NCBI GenBank assembly: GCA_040902885.1
Contig: JBBDWK010000096.1
Span: 1 to 64,000 of the forward strand
Direction: 5' to 3'
Source of the DNA: JBBDWK01 sp040902885
GTDB lineage: Bacteria > Acidobacteriota > Terriglobia > Bryobacterales > Bryobacteraceae
Length of the DNA: 64,000 bases
The position numbers were made by a program, and so were the translations under genes. Each line of letters starts with the position of its first letter. Within the stretch, counting starts at the first letter, position 1. Shown here in pieces: positions 15,657 through 23,301 of this stretch. Under the pieces are notes generated by a model, which did no database searches, was not told where the DNA came from, and worked only from the letters and a program-made list of their open reading frames with translations.

Positions 15657-17162
15657 ATGCCGCCCAGCGCCCGCCGGGTGCGCGGCGATGCCGCCGAGTC
15701 TTCCCCGTCAGCAAGATTCCGCAATGCGCTCAGCGAAGCAGGCGGCTTGTATTCCGTCTTTGCTCAGTTCCTGTGCTGGCGCGCCGATCTCCTATCCACG
15801 GAATATCTAGGGCAGCTTCGGACCATCCGCGTGGCGCCGGGCCCCATATCGCACGACCGGTTCCTGGTGACGCTCTTCGACAATCTGCCGGAGAACGCCC
15901 GCACGCTCGCCGAGGGCCTGGAAGCCAACTCCTGCTGGAGCACGTTTCTGCGTTGCGCGTACCGCTCTCAAGTTGAAGGAAGGCCGGTGGTGGTGGAAGC
16001 GCTCCGCGAGCCGCGCCCGGATTCGGACGCCGCGTTCCGGGCATTTGAGCGGGGCGTGACGTCCCTTGCCGGGGAGGACGCGCGGCGGGCCGTCGCGCCG
16101 GAGGCACTGGCGCAGTTCAAGGAGTGGGTCCGGCTCGGTGCCTCGCTCGAGCGGCAGCGCAATTACCAGCGCGCACTCCATGGCATGCGCAGCCGCCTCG
16201 CAGTGGGGTATCCAGGAGTTTTGGAAGAGTTTTCGGCGGGACCGGTTCTCTGTTACGAATGGCTCGAAGGCGAGGCCGTCTCCAAGCACCTGGCTGAAGG
16301 GCTTGGTGATGTTGGACGCAAGGTAGCGCAAGGCCTGCTGGAACAGCTTTGCATCGCGGGGATTGTGGATGGAGACTTCGACCCCGAAGCCATGGTCGTG
16401 ATGCCGGACGGAAAGCTCGGCTTGCGGCGTCCCAGCCGCATGATCGCCGTACCTCCCGCCCTCACCGCCGCTACGCTGAAGTACATCTCCGCCGTTCTGG
16501 CCGGCAATGCTCCGGCCGCGGCGCACGCGCTGGCCAAGCTGGCCGCAACGCGCACCGCCGGCAACCTCGAGGAGGAGCTGCTCGAAAGACTCTCCGAGCT
16601 TGAGCCGGAGTTGAAAGTTCATCTCCAGTTTCCCAAATCCGCCGCCATCTTCGAGGGCAACTGGCGGGCCCTGGCTCGCACGGATGTCCCAAAGCCCTTG
16701 TATCTCGACCTGATGCATCGCAATCTCATCGCGGTAGGATATTGGAATGCCGAAAATGGCGGGCCGTCCGGCCCCGACTACCTTGCCGAGGAGCAGTGGC
16801 CCGTAATCGGACGTCTCCTCCGCCTCCGCCTGGGAGAGCTTGCCAGCCGCGATCGTGTTTCCGAATGGTTTGTCGGCTCCGGGCTGCTGTTCTTCGAAGG
16901 TTTGCGGCAGTTCGGCCGTCTGGCCGACGAATTTCGCGATAACGAGCTGTCGATCGGGGTGGACTTCCCATCCACCCGGGAAGCGTCCCGGCAAGCCGGG
17001 CGGAGAATTCGCTCCGGGATCTTCATTGGTATGCTCGTGGTTGTGTTCCTGGTTTCCGTGCGGTGGGCATGGAGTTCGGCGCCTCCCTGGTCGACCGGAT
17101 TTTCGCTCCTCGCGGGCGCGGCGGCGGTCTCTCTGTTCTGGATGGTCGCCCGGATCGAGTAA
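15657..17162 (+). CDS. UbiB/ABC1-like pseudokinase with C-terminal membrane helices
   Basis: A 501-residue protein that aligns by motif order with the kinase upstream but lacks every catalytic residue. KFGQ becomes VFAQ (34-37, in GGLYSVFAQFLCWRADLL), the ATP lysine position is E114 (VVVEALREP), the HADxHPxN loop becomes DGDFDPEA (about 238-245), and DFG becomes RRP (257-259). Two hydrophobic helices near the end (about 450-497) match the family's C-terminal anchor. A regulatory or scaffold role toward the active kinase is likely but inferred. It ends 5 bases before the first SRPBCC gene. Confidence 0.75.
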   Translation: MPPSARRVRGDAAESSPSARFRNALSEAGGLYSVFAQFLCWRADLLSTEYLGQLRTIRVAPGPISHDRFLVTLFDNLPENARTLAEGLEANSCWSTFLRCAYRSQVEGRPVVVEALREPRPDSDAAFRAFERGVTSLAGEDARRAVAPEALAQFKEWVRLGASLERQRNYQRALHGMRSRLAVGYPGVLEEFSAGPVLCYEWLEGEAVSKHLAEGLGDVGRKVAQGLLEQLCIAGIVDGDFDPEAMVVMPDGKLGLRRPSRMIAVPPALTAATLKYISAVLAGNAPAAAHALAKLAATRTAGNLEEELLERLSELEPELKVHLQFPKSAAIFEGNWRALARTDVPKPLYLDLMHRNLIAVGYWNAENGGPSGPDYLAEEQWPVIGRLLRLRLGELASRDRVSEWFVGSGLLFFEGLRQFGRLADEFRDNELSIGVDFPSTREASRQAGRRIRSGIFIGMLVVVFLVSVRWAWSSAPPWSTGFSLLAGAAAVSLFWMVARIE

Positions 17163-17167
17163 TCGAT

Positions 17168-17728
17168 ATGAAGTGGAAATGGCGGCGGTTATCGAATCTC
17201 GGCTCCGTCTCGGCGGTGGTCCATGCGGAGACCGCGGCGGTGTACGAGGTTCTGACCGATTACAACAACTATCTGGAATGGTTCCCGATGGCGAACCACT
17301 CCAAGCTCATGGTCAAGGAGGGCGACCTGGCGATAGCCGAGTTCGGTTTCGACCGCCCTCCCAACACGCGTCTGACCGTGGAGTGTATTCACACCAAAAA
17401 CGAGATGGTGCTGCACCGCCGGATCAGCGGCAATTTCCCGATGATCCGTATGCAGTGGAACATGCAGGAGGAGGGCGCGGATACGCGCGTTACGCTTCGC
17501 ACGGAGATGGATCTGCGAAACTGGCGCATCCTGTATCCCGGCGCGGCGCAGAACTTCGTCGACAGCGCGCTGCTGGACGCGCTTCAAGGCCGCGTGAGCG
17601 CATTCTCCTCCGATTTTCAGGACGCCGGCGGCCGGAAGTTTCTGGAAGTGGTTCAAACCGAGGACTGTCTGGAGGTCTGGCTGCTTGGCAAACGATATAA
17701 ACTTGTGCCGATGGAAGAGGCCAAATAG
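17168..17728 (+). CDS. SRPBCC/START-like (polyketide cyclase/Coq10-type) protein A
   Basis: A 186-residue START-like protein. The typical opening is visible: beta strand, VHAETAAVYEVLTDYNNYLEWFPM at about residues 17-40, with the DYxxYxxWxP pattern of Coq10 and cyclase relatives, then alternating strands and a long C-terminal helix (NFVDSALLDALQGRV). Coq10-type proteins bind hydrophobic lipids such as quinones. A further C-terminal strand pair (EVWLLGKRYKLV) recurs in the next gene. Start ATG 17168 is preferred over GTG 17063, which would lie deep inside the pseudokinase gene. Confidence 0.8.
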   Translation: MKWKWRRLSNLGSVSAVVHAETAAVYEVLTDYNNYLEWFPMANHSKLMVKEGDLAIAEFGFDRPPNTRLTVECIHTKNEMVLHRRISGNFPMIRMQWNMQEEGADTRVTLRTEMDLRNWRILYPGAAQNFVDSALLDALQGRVSAFSSDFQDAGGRKFLEVVQTEDCLEVWLLGKRYKLVPMEEAK

Positions 17729-17736
17729 GTGCGCGC

Positions 17737-18321
17737 ATGATTAAGTCGGTCTTTCAGATCGACGCGCCCCGCGAACGCCTGTTTGGCATTTTGACCGACT
17801 TCCCGCGCTATCGGGAATGGATGCCGGGTTGTAAGGAGTCCAAAGTGGTTTCCCAGAGCGACAATTCCGCTCAGGTGGAGCTGACGCTGGCAAGCGTCAA
17901 GACCATCAACATGGGTCTTGAGTTCGATCTGACGCCGACCCAGTTGATCAGCTTCCGTAAGTACAGCGGTAAGGACATCAAAGAGTACCTCGGCTCATGG
18001 CGGTTGATGAACGCTTCCGACGGAGCGGGCACGGTGGTAGTGGGCGAGATGGAGATGGATGCCGGGGCCATGGTGCCCAAGTTCATGGTCTCGCGCATGG
18101 TGGAGAGGTCGATTTCGCAGACCGCCGAGGCGCTGAAGAAGCGCATCGCCACGGCTCCCGCGACTCCCAAATACGAGGTGGCCGAGGTGGCCGCCGTCGA
18201 GGCCGGCGTGGAAGCCGGTCCGCCCGTGCACCGCCGAAAACGGGTAATTCACGTTCTCCGGATGGGCGAGGGCTACCGGATTTGGATTATGGGCAAGACT
18301 CACTTTTATAAGGTGAGATAG
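17737..18321 (+). CDS. SRPBCC/START-like (Coq10-type) protein B
   Basis: A 194-residue START-like protein similar in plan to the preceding one: IDAPRERLFGILTDFPRYREWMPG at residues about 8-31, a central strand set, a long C-terminal helix (VERSISQTAEALKKRI) and a final hairpin (YRIWIMGKTHFYKVR) matching the EVWLLGKRYKLV end of protein A. A valine/alanine-rich linker separates the two. It begins 8 bases after protein A, so the two are surely co-transcribed and may work as a pair on one hydrophobic ligand. Ligand unknown. Confidence 0.8.
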   Translation: MIKSVFQIDAPRERLFGILTDFPRYREWMPGCKESKVVSQSDNSAQVELTLASVKTINMGLEFDLTPTQLISFRKYSGKDIKEYLGSWRLMNASDGAGTVVVGEMEMDAGAMVPKFMVSRMVERSISQTAEALKKRIATAPATPKYEVAEVAAVEAGVEAGPPVHRRKRVIHVLRMGEGYRIWIMGKTHFYKVR

Positions 18322-18344
18322 TGTACTGTCTGCGGATCGATCAA

Positions 18345-18410
18345 CAACCGCTCCCTCACGGTCGCGGCTCTGAAGGGATTTACGGAGCCGCGACCGTGAG
18401 GGAGCGGTTG
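18345..18410. repeat. perfect 26-bp inverted repeat (REP-like hairpin)
   Basis: Arms 18345-18370 and 18385-18410 are exact reverse complements around the 14-base loop TGAAGGGATTTACG. The arm core GCCGCGACCGTGAGGGAGCGG is of the kind I recall as scattered through Solibacter-like genomes. It lies 23 bases after an SRPBCC gene and 39 before the cyclic-nucleotide protein gene, so it could also terminate or insulate the two halves of the cluster. No T-run follows. Confidence 0.85.
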
Positions 18411-18449
18411 CTTACGCGGCACTGAATCTGGGAGTACGGGACGATTTCC

Positions 18450-19328
18450 ATGAAAGAGCTCATCGAAAAAATCGATTTCTTTTCGGGATTGGAAGACAAG
18501 ATTCTGAGAAAGGTCGCCAACGCATGCATCATGCGCCAGTTCACGCGCAACGAAATCATCGTCCGTCAGGGCGAGATGGGGCTGGGGCTGTACGTGATTT
18601 CGAAGGGCCGTGTGAAGATTGAGCGCGAGCAGAAGGGCGGCGCGCGCATGCAGGTGGCCGAGCTGGGGCCGGAGCAGTTCTTCGGCGAGATGTCGATCGT
18701 GGACAACAAACCACGCTCGGCTACCGTGACCGCCGCGGAGGATAGTGAGTGTCTTCTCCTGACGCGGGACAGCTTCGTCAAGCTGATGAACAGGTACCCG
18801 GAGATTCCCATCCGGCTCACGCGAGTACTGGCCGAGCGCCTTCGCGTGGCTAATGAGAAGATGTCTTCGCCGCCGTCCCCGAACGTCAAACCGCCGGCCC
18901 CGCCCACCGCGGCTGGCGCCCAGCCGCAAGCGGCGCCGCCCGCGGCGGTGCCGGTCTCCAGCAATGGCGCGAGCCCCGGCTCCGGAAAGAAGTCGGAGAT
19001 CCAACAGATGCTGCTGGACACCTTTTCCAGCCTCTACACGCTCAAGGCGATGACCCGGTTCTCGGTGGCCGTGCTGGGTTGCCCGGTGGAAGGCAGCGCC
19101 GCGAACCTGGTGGCGGAAGTCCGCGCGGGCGATGTGAAGGCGTTCTTTTTTCCAGCCGGGGAAGCGGTCGATATGAGGATCCAGGCCTTCGCGCCGGGGT
19201 CCTTCACTCTGAACGTTTTCACGCCATCGGCGGCGGTCGCCTTCGGGCCGCAAGAGATCGCGCCCGCGGACGACGTCCGCATGCTGCTCGATCCTTCCGG
19301 AGTCAGGCTTTCGCGGCGCGGCGCATGA
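18450..19328 (+). CDS. cyclic-nucleotide-binding (CAP_ED) protein without DNA-binding domain
   Basis: A 292-residue protein. Residues about 10-130 are a CAP_ED beta barrel with the phosphate-binding cassette FGEMSIVDNKPRSATV (FGE at 78-80, R89), so cyclic nucleotide binding is plausible. Instead of the helix-turn-helix of Crp/Fnr, a proline/alanine-rich linker (about 145-175) joins it to a helical and beta C-terminal domain of no known family. That points to a sensor acting by protein contact, not a transcription factor. Its stop overlaps the first ArsA-like gene by 4 bases. Confidence 0.82.
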   Translation: MKELIEKIDFFSGLEDKILRKVANACIMRQFTRNEIIVRQGEMGLGLYVISKGRVKIEREQKGGARMQVAELGPEQFFGEMSIVDNKPRSATVTAAEDSECLLLTRDSFVKLMNRYPEIPIRLTRVLAERLRVANEKMSSPPSPNVKPPAPPTAAGAQPQAAPPAAVPVSSNGASPGSGKKSEIQQMLLDTFSSLYTLKAMTRFSVAVLGCPVEGSAANLVAEVRAGDVKAFFFPAGEAVDMRIQAFAPGSFTLNVFTPSAAVAFGPQEIAPADDVRMLLDPSGVRLSRRGA

Positions 19329-20251
19329 GCCTGCCCAGCCAATCCGCCCAATCTCAAATCGTCGTTTTCTGCGGCAAAGGCGGTGTCGGCAAGACCACTG
19401 TCAGCCTCGCTCTCGCCCTGAAGCGGGCCAACGAGGGCCGGAAGGTGGTCGTCGTCAGCTCTCATCCCCTCAGGGAACTGGCTGTAGCGGTTTCGCTGGA
19501 TGGCCTCAACACCCGGTTTCCAGTCGCCGCCGCGAATCTGTTCGTGGTCCATCTCGAGCCCAGGGATTTGATCGCTGAGGTTGTGCAAAAGACCTTCCCG
19601 ATGGAATGGGTGGTTAATTCGATCCTGAGCAACCGGATTTACCAAAGTCTGATCGAGGTGGCGCCGGGACTGAAGGAATTCTACTTCCTGGCCCGCCTGC
19701 AGCAGTTGGCGGAGCGCAGGGCCGAGGCTTCCGGCACTCCCGACTTCGACCTGCTCTTCTGGGACGCGCCATCCACCGGGCATTTTCTTGGCACGCTCCG
19801 GGCCGCGCGCAACTTCGAAACCTTTCTTTCCGGTCCGCTCGCGGCGGCGGGGGCGGACCTGGCGCGTTTCTTCTCGAACGCGGCCCGCATCATCGCCCTG
19901 CCCACCACCACTCTCGAAGAGATGGCCGTCACAGAGACGCTGGAGATGTGCGCGGCGCTCGAGAAAGAGTTCCAGCTTGCGCCTTCCGCCGTGCTGCTCA
20001 ACATGGCTTCGCCGCTGGTGGACGCCGAAGCGACGGAGATCGAGAAGCTCCAGGCAGCCGTTGGGGCTCCTTCGCGCGAGGGAATGCGCTTCGCGCTCGA
20101 TCGCGGGCTGTTGGAGCGCGCGCGTGCTTCCGACATCGCAAGCCGCCTCCGTGTGCGCATGGTCACCATAGAACGCGTCCGTGCCTGGAAGGATGACCTC
20201 GATCTGCTCGACCGGATCGGACAGGCTTTGGGAGCGGCGGCGCCGGCATGA
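19325..20251 (+). CDS. Get3/ArsA-family ATPase, first subunit
   Basis: A 308-residue soluble SIMIBI-class ATPase. The deviant Walker A GKGGVGKTT is at residues 17-25 with the signature lysine K18, and the switch-like WDAPSTGH lies near residue 145. There are no ArsA metalloid cysteines, so arsenite transport is unlikely; Get3-like membrane-protein targeting or another dimeric role fits better. Start ATG 19325 (ATGA overlap) is chosen over an upstream in-frame start at 19079 that lies wholly within the preceding gene. It pairs with the next gene. Confidence 0.85.
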   Translation: MSLPSQSAQSQIVVFCGKGGVGKTTVSLALALKRANEGRKVVVVSSHPLRELAVAVSLDGLNTRFPVAAANLFVVHLEPRDLIAEVVQKTFPMEWVVNSILSNRIYQSLIEVAPGLKEFYFLARLQQLAERRAEASGTPDFDLLFWDAPSTGHFLGTLRAARNFETFLSGPLAAAGADLARFFSNAARIIALPTTTLEEMAVTETLEMCAALEKEFQLAPSAVLLNMASPLVDAEATEIEKLQAAVGAPSREGMRFALDRGLLERARASDIASRLRVRMVTIERVRAWKDDLDLLDRIGQALGAAAPA

Positions 20252-21282
20252 AGATCGTCGTCTATCTGGGAACGGGCGGCGTGGGAAAGACCTCGGTCGC
20301 CGCGGCCACGGCCATGCAGCAGGCTCGCGCGGGTAAGAAGTCGCTGGTGCTCACCATCGATCCCGCGCTGCGGCTTCGCACGGCGCTGCGTTTGAACGAG
20401 GGCCCCCTGGAACAGCAGGTGACGCTCGACCCCGCTCCCGCCGGCGAGCTTTGGGCCGCGCTTCTCGATGTTCGGGCCACCCTGGACGAAGCCGTGCGGC
20501 AGTATGGCAAGCCGTCCTCCGTAGAGCGCATTCTGTCGCACCCCATCTACGCCACCATTGCGGATTCGCTGGCGGGCATGCAGGAATTGATGGCCGTGGA
20601 GCGCATCGACCAGCTTTCGCGGCGAGGCTTCCGCCACATCGTGGTGGATACCGCCCCATCCCGGCACGCGCTGGAGTTTCTCGATAAACCGGTGGCCTTC
20701 GCCGACCTGGTGGGGTCGGGATGGGTCAAGCTGGTGGGGCGGACTTACCGTTTCGTCTCCTCCACGGGCATCGCTTCGCTGGGACGCAGGACGATTGACC
20801 TGTACGCGCGCATCGAATCCGTTCTGGGAGCAAATCTGGTGCGCCAGATTCTCGACTTCTACTCGATCTTCGTCTCCATCGCGGAAGGCTACGCGGACCG
20901 CGCCAAAAACACCGTGGCGATTCTGAAAGACCCGTCGGTCACCGAGTTCCGCGTGGTCACCACGCCGCAGAAAGCGCTGCGGGACGCGGCGTTCTTTACC
21001 GAGGCGCTTCGGGCGCGCAACTTCCCCTTGGGCGGAATCTACGTCAATCGCGTGTGGGTTCACGAGCCGGCGCACGATTCGGGCGAAGGAATCGGGCGGC
21101 GTCTGATGGACTGGTATCGCGCCGTGCGCGAATCCCAGACCGCCGCGGTGAACCAGCTTCGATCGCAATACGGCGGAGCGGCCCGCGAAATTCGCGTAAT
21201 CGGCGAACTGGAGCGCGACATCGACGGTGTTGAGGCGCTGGAGCGTATCGCCGTGGAACTGCGAATGGCTCAGGGCGCCTGA
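20248..21282 (+). CDS. Get3/ArsA-family ATPase, second subunit lacking the signature lysine
   Basis: A 344-residue homologue of the upstream ATPase with Walker A GTGGVGKTS (residues 9-17) and VVDTAPSRHALEFL as switch region. The first lysine of the deviant Walker A (GKGG) is replaced by threonine, while the P-loop lysine stays. In Get3-type dimers the signature lysine reaches across to the partner's nucleotide, so an asymmetric heterodimer with the first subunit is likely. ATGA overlap confirms coupling. ArsA-like pairs of this kind also exist in actinobacteria, as I recall. Confidence 0.85.
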   Translation: MKIVVYLGTGGVGKTSVAAATAMQQARAGKKSLVLTIDPALRLRTALRLNEGPLEQQVTLDPAPAGELWAALLDVRATLDEAVRQYGKPSSVERILSHPIYATIADSLAGMQELMAVERIDQLSRRGFRHIVVDTAPSRHALEFLDKPVAFADLVGSGWVKLVGRTYRFVSSTGIASLGRRTIDLYARIESVLGANLVRQILDFYSIFVSIAEGYADRAKNTVAILKDPSVTEFRVVTTPQKALRDAAFFTEALRARNFPLGGIYVNRVWVHEPAHDSGEGIGRRLMDWYRAVRESQTAAVNQLRSQYGGAAREIRVIGELERDIDGVEALERIAVELRMAQGA

Positions 21283-21289
21283 GCGCAGA

Positions 21290-22156
21290 TCAACGCACCA
21301 TCGGGAACAGCTTGCGCAACTCGGCCTCGCTGGGTTGCCGACCGTATTCGCAGAGCTCGAAAGCTTCCGCGTGTCGGACCTTGGCGGCGCGCTCGGGACC
21401 GTACCACTTCTCGAGCGCCTTGCGAACCGCCGGTGTCGGCGCCGGGCCACGCGTGCGCGCCAGCCACTTCTTGCGCTCGGCAGGGTCTTTGGGCACTTCC
21501 TCCAGGCGGCCGTCCACCCAGGGGAGCCACTCATAAACCTGGGAAACGTGCGCGTCGAGAGCGTCGATCTTCTTCAGGAAGACGTCGTCGATATCGATCG
21601 CGATGTCGGGGCGGAAGGGCTGCGGCCGCAGAAAGCGGTCTTCGTAATACAGAAAGACGGGATTCTTGCGCAGCGGCGGCGTATCCGGCGCGACGTTGGG
21701 AACCACCACCATGTACGCCGCATCCTGCACCAGGGTTCCGGTGTAGCGGTGGTCCGGGTGATAGTCGTTGGGCCGGGGCGCAAGCACGATATCGGCGTTC
21801 CACTGGCGGATTTTTCGGATTACCTGGTGGCGCACGTCGAGCGAGGGAAGCAGCTCGCCATCGTGGTTGTCCAGCACGTCGTACTCGATGCCCACGCGGC
21901 GTCCAGCTTCGGCGGCCTCGTTGCGCCGGCGCTTGGCCAGCGCCCCGCCGCCTTCCGACTGGTGGCCCGCGTCTCCATTCGTCACCGAGACGAACTTTAC
22001 GGCGTGACCCAGCGCCGCGAACTTGGCAGCCGTGCCGGCCGCCCTGATGTCGCAATCGTCGGGATGCGCCCCAAAGGCGATAACCCGCAGCTTACCGTCC
22101 TGTGCCATGATGCATGCCGAAAAAAAGATGAAGGCGATAGCGAGAAGCTTGCGCAT
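21290..22156 (-). CDS. PIG-L/LmbE-family deacetylase, exported
   Basis: A 288-residue zinc-dependent N-acetyl-glucosamine deacetylase-like protein. A signal peptide (MRKLLAIAFIFFSACIMAQ) precedes the family motif GAHPDDCD (about residues 28-35), and the third metal histidine lies in NDYHPDHRYTG. Substrates of exported PIG-L proteins in such bacteria are probably acetylated amino sugars of glycans, but this is inference. ATG 22156 starts the signal peptide. A perfect TATAAT ends 8 bases before it, so the transcript may be leaderless. It converges with the ArsA pair. Confidence 0.88.
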   Translation of the reverse strand: MRKLLAIAFIFFSACIMAQDGKLRVIAFGAHPDDCDIRAAGTAAKFAALGHAVKFVSVTNGDAGHQSEGGGALAKRRRNEAAEAGRRVGIEYDVLDNHDGELLPSLDVRHQVIRKIRQWNADIVLAPRPNDYHPDHRYTGTLVQDAAYMVVVPNVAPDTPPLRKNPVFLYYEDRFLRPQPFRPDIAIDIDDVFLKKIDALDAHVSQVYEWLPWVDGRLEEVPKDPAERKKWLARTRGPAPTPAVRKALEKWYGPERAAKVRHAEAFELCEYGRQPSEAELRKLFPMVR

Positions 22157-22181
22157 GAACCGCAATTATAGCGCTCTTGCG

Positions 22182-23204
22182 TCAGTTCTCACCGGCCACT
22201 ACCGGGCCGTGCAGGGTTCGATGAGCGCGCTTGCGGACCTCTTCCAGGTTCAGGCCGCTGAGCAGCACCGCGATCAATCCGCCGATCAGCAGCGGCAGGG
22301 TCAGGACGCCGAACATCATCAGCGAGAAGCCGGCGGCGGTGGTCTTGTCCACACCGAACAAACCCAGGCTGAGGACCACGAAGAACTGGAAGGAACCCAC
22401 GTTGCCGGGAGCGTTGGGAATCACCGTGCCGAGCCGCAAGATCACCAGTACGACCGCCGAGGCCCATACCGAAAGCCCGATACCGTAGCCCTCCGCGAGC
22501 GCCCATATGGGAACGATCTGAAGCACCAGGTAGAGTAAGCTCGCTCCAGCGGCGGCAATCATGGTCTTCTTGTTGCCCATGGCGCTCAACCCCTCCAGCA
22601 GGTGCTGGATCGGCCCGGACCAGCGGTGCTGCCGTATGGCGTTTTCCAGCCATGCGCGCCGGGAGACGATGTAGATGAGGAGTCCCGTGAGAACGCACAG
22701 TGCGATTCCCATCACCTGGGCGCCATCCTGGAGATACGGGGGAAGACCCGGCATTCGGGTGGCGGTGAGCACGAACGCCAGAACGAGCCAGAAGCCGTCC
22801 ATGAGGCGCTCGATGGCGGCCGAAGCCAAGGCCAGCGAGAGCGTGATGCGATTCCAGTGTGAGGCCAGATAACAGCGAATCAGCTCTCCGGGCCGCAGGG
22901 GCAGAACCTCGTTGACGAACAGGCCGATGTAAACGGCCTGTATGGAGCGCCAGACGGAGGTCCGCGCGACTGGCTGGAGGACGATCGACCAACGCCAACC
23001 GTGGCAAACGTAGACCCCCAGATCGAAGATCACGGCGATGGTAACGTAGCGCCAGTCGAGCGACGCGAAATCGTTCAGAATTTGACCAATATCGACGCCC
23101 CAGAAGACCCAGATCAGGCAGGCTGCGGAGAACGCATATCCGATGGCCGGCGCCACCCACCCAGGTATTCTTCGGCGCCTCGTAAGCCCCGGAGTCAGAT
23201 CCAT
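22182..23204 (-). CDS. UPF0104/flippase-like integral membrane protein (LPG synthase TM-domain family)
   Basis: A 340-residue protein with about eight membrane helices and the family landmarks LRPGELIRCYLASHWNRI (about residue 90) and PNAPGNVGSFQFF (about 265). This is the membrane part of MprF-type lysyl-phosphatidylglycerol flippases without the synthase domain; stand-alone members are linked to glycan or lipid flipping. The start is uncertain: ATG 23204 or an in-frame GTG at 23255. Upstream of PIG-L by 25 bases and probably co-transcribed. Confidence 0.82.
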   Translation of the reverse strand: MDLTPGLTRRRRIPGWVAPAIGYAFSAACLIWVFWGVDIGQILNDFASLDWRYVTIAVIFDLGVYVCHGWRWSIVLQPVARTSVWRSIQAVYIGLFVNEVLPLRPGELIRCYLASHWNRITLSLALASAAIERLMDGFWLVLAFVLTATRMPGLPPYLQDGAQVMGIALCVLTGLLIYIVSRRAWLENAIRQHRWSGPIQHLLEGLSAMGNKKTMIAAAGASLLYLVLQIVPIWALAEGYGIGLSVWASAVVLVILRLGTVIPNAPGNVGSFQFFVVLSLGLFGVDKTTAAGFSLMMFGVLTLPLLIGGLIAVLLSGLNLEEVRKRAHRTLHGPVVAGEN

Positions 23205-23301
23205 GCGAGAACTATCCCAAACTCCATGATAGCGTCGGTTCTTGCGGTTCGTCACCGTGCGGTAGTTCCATACTGGTTGTTTTCTCCTAGTACTGCGGCG
23301 G

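Noticed and set aside
20248..21282. Arsenic resistance by the ArsA-like pair
   Set aside because: No metalloid-binding cysteines, and no arsB, arsR or arsC nearby. The pair sits with UbiB and START genes.
19681..21534. Minus-strand open frame of 617 codons
   Set aside because: It lies opposite the two ArsA-like genes, whose motifs and 4-base overlaps are clear. Its sequence is Arg/Ser/Ala-rich with no domain, the expected mirror of G+C-rich codons.
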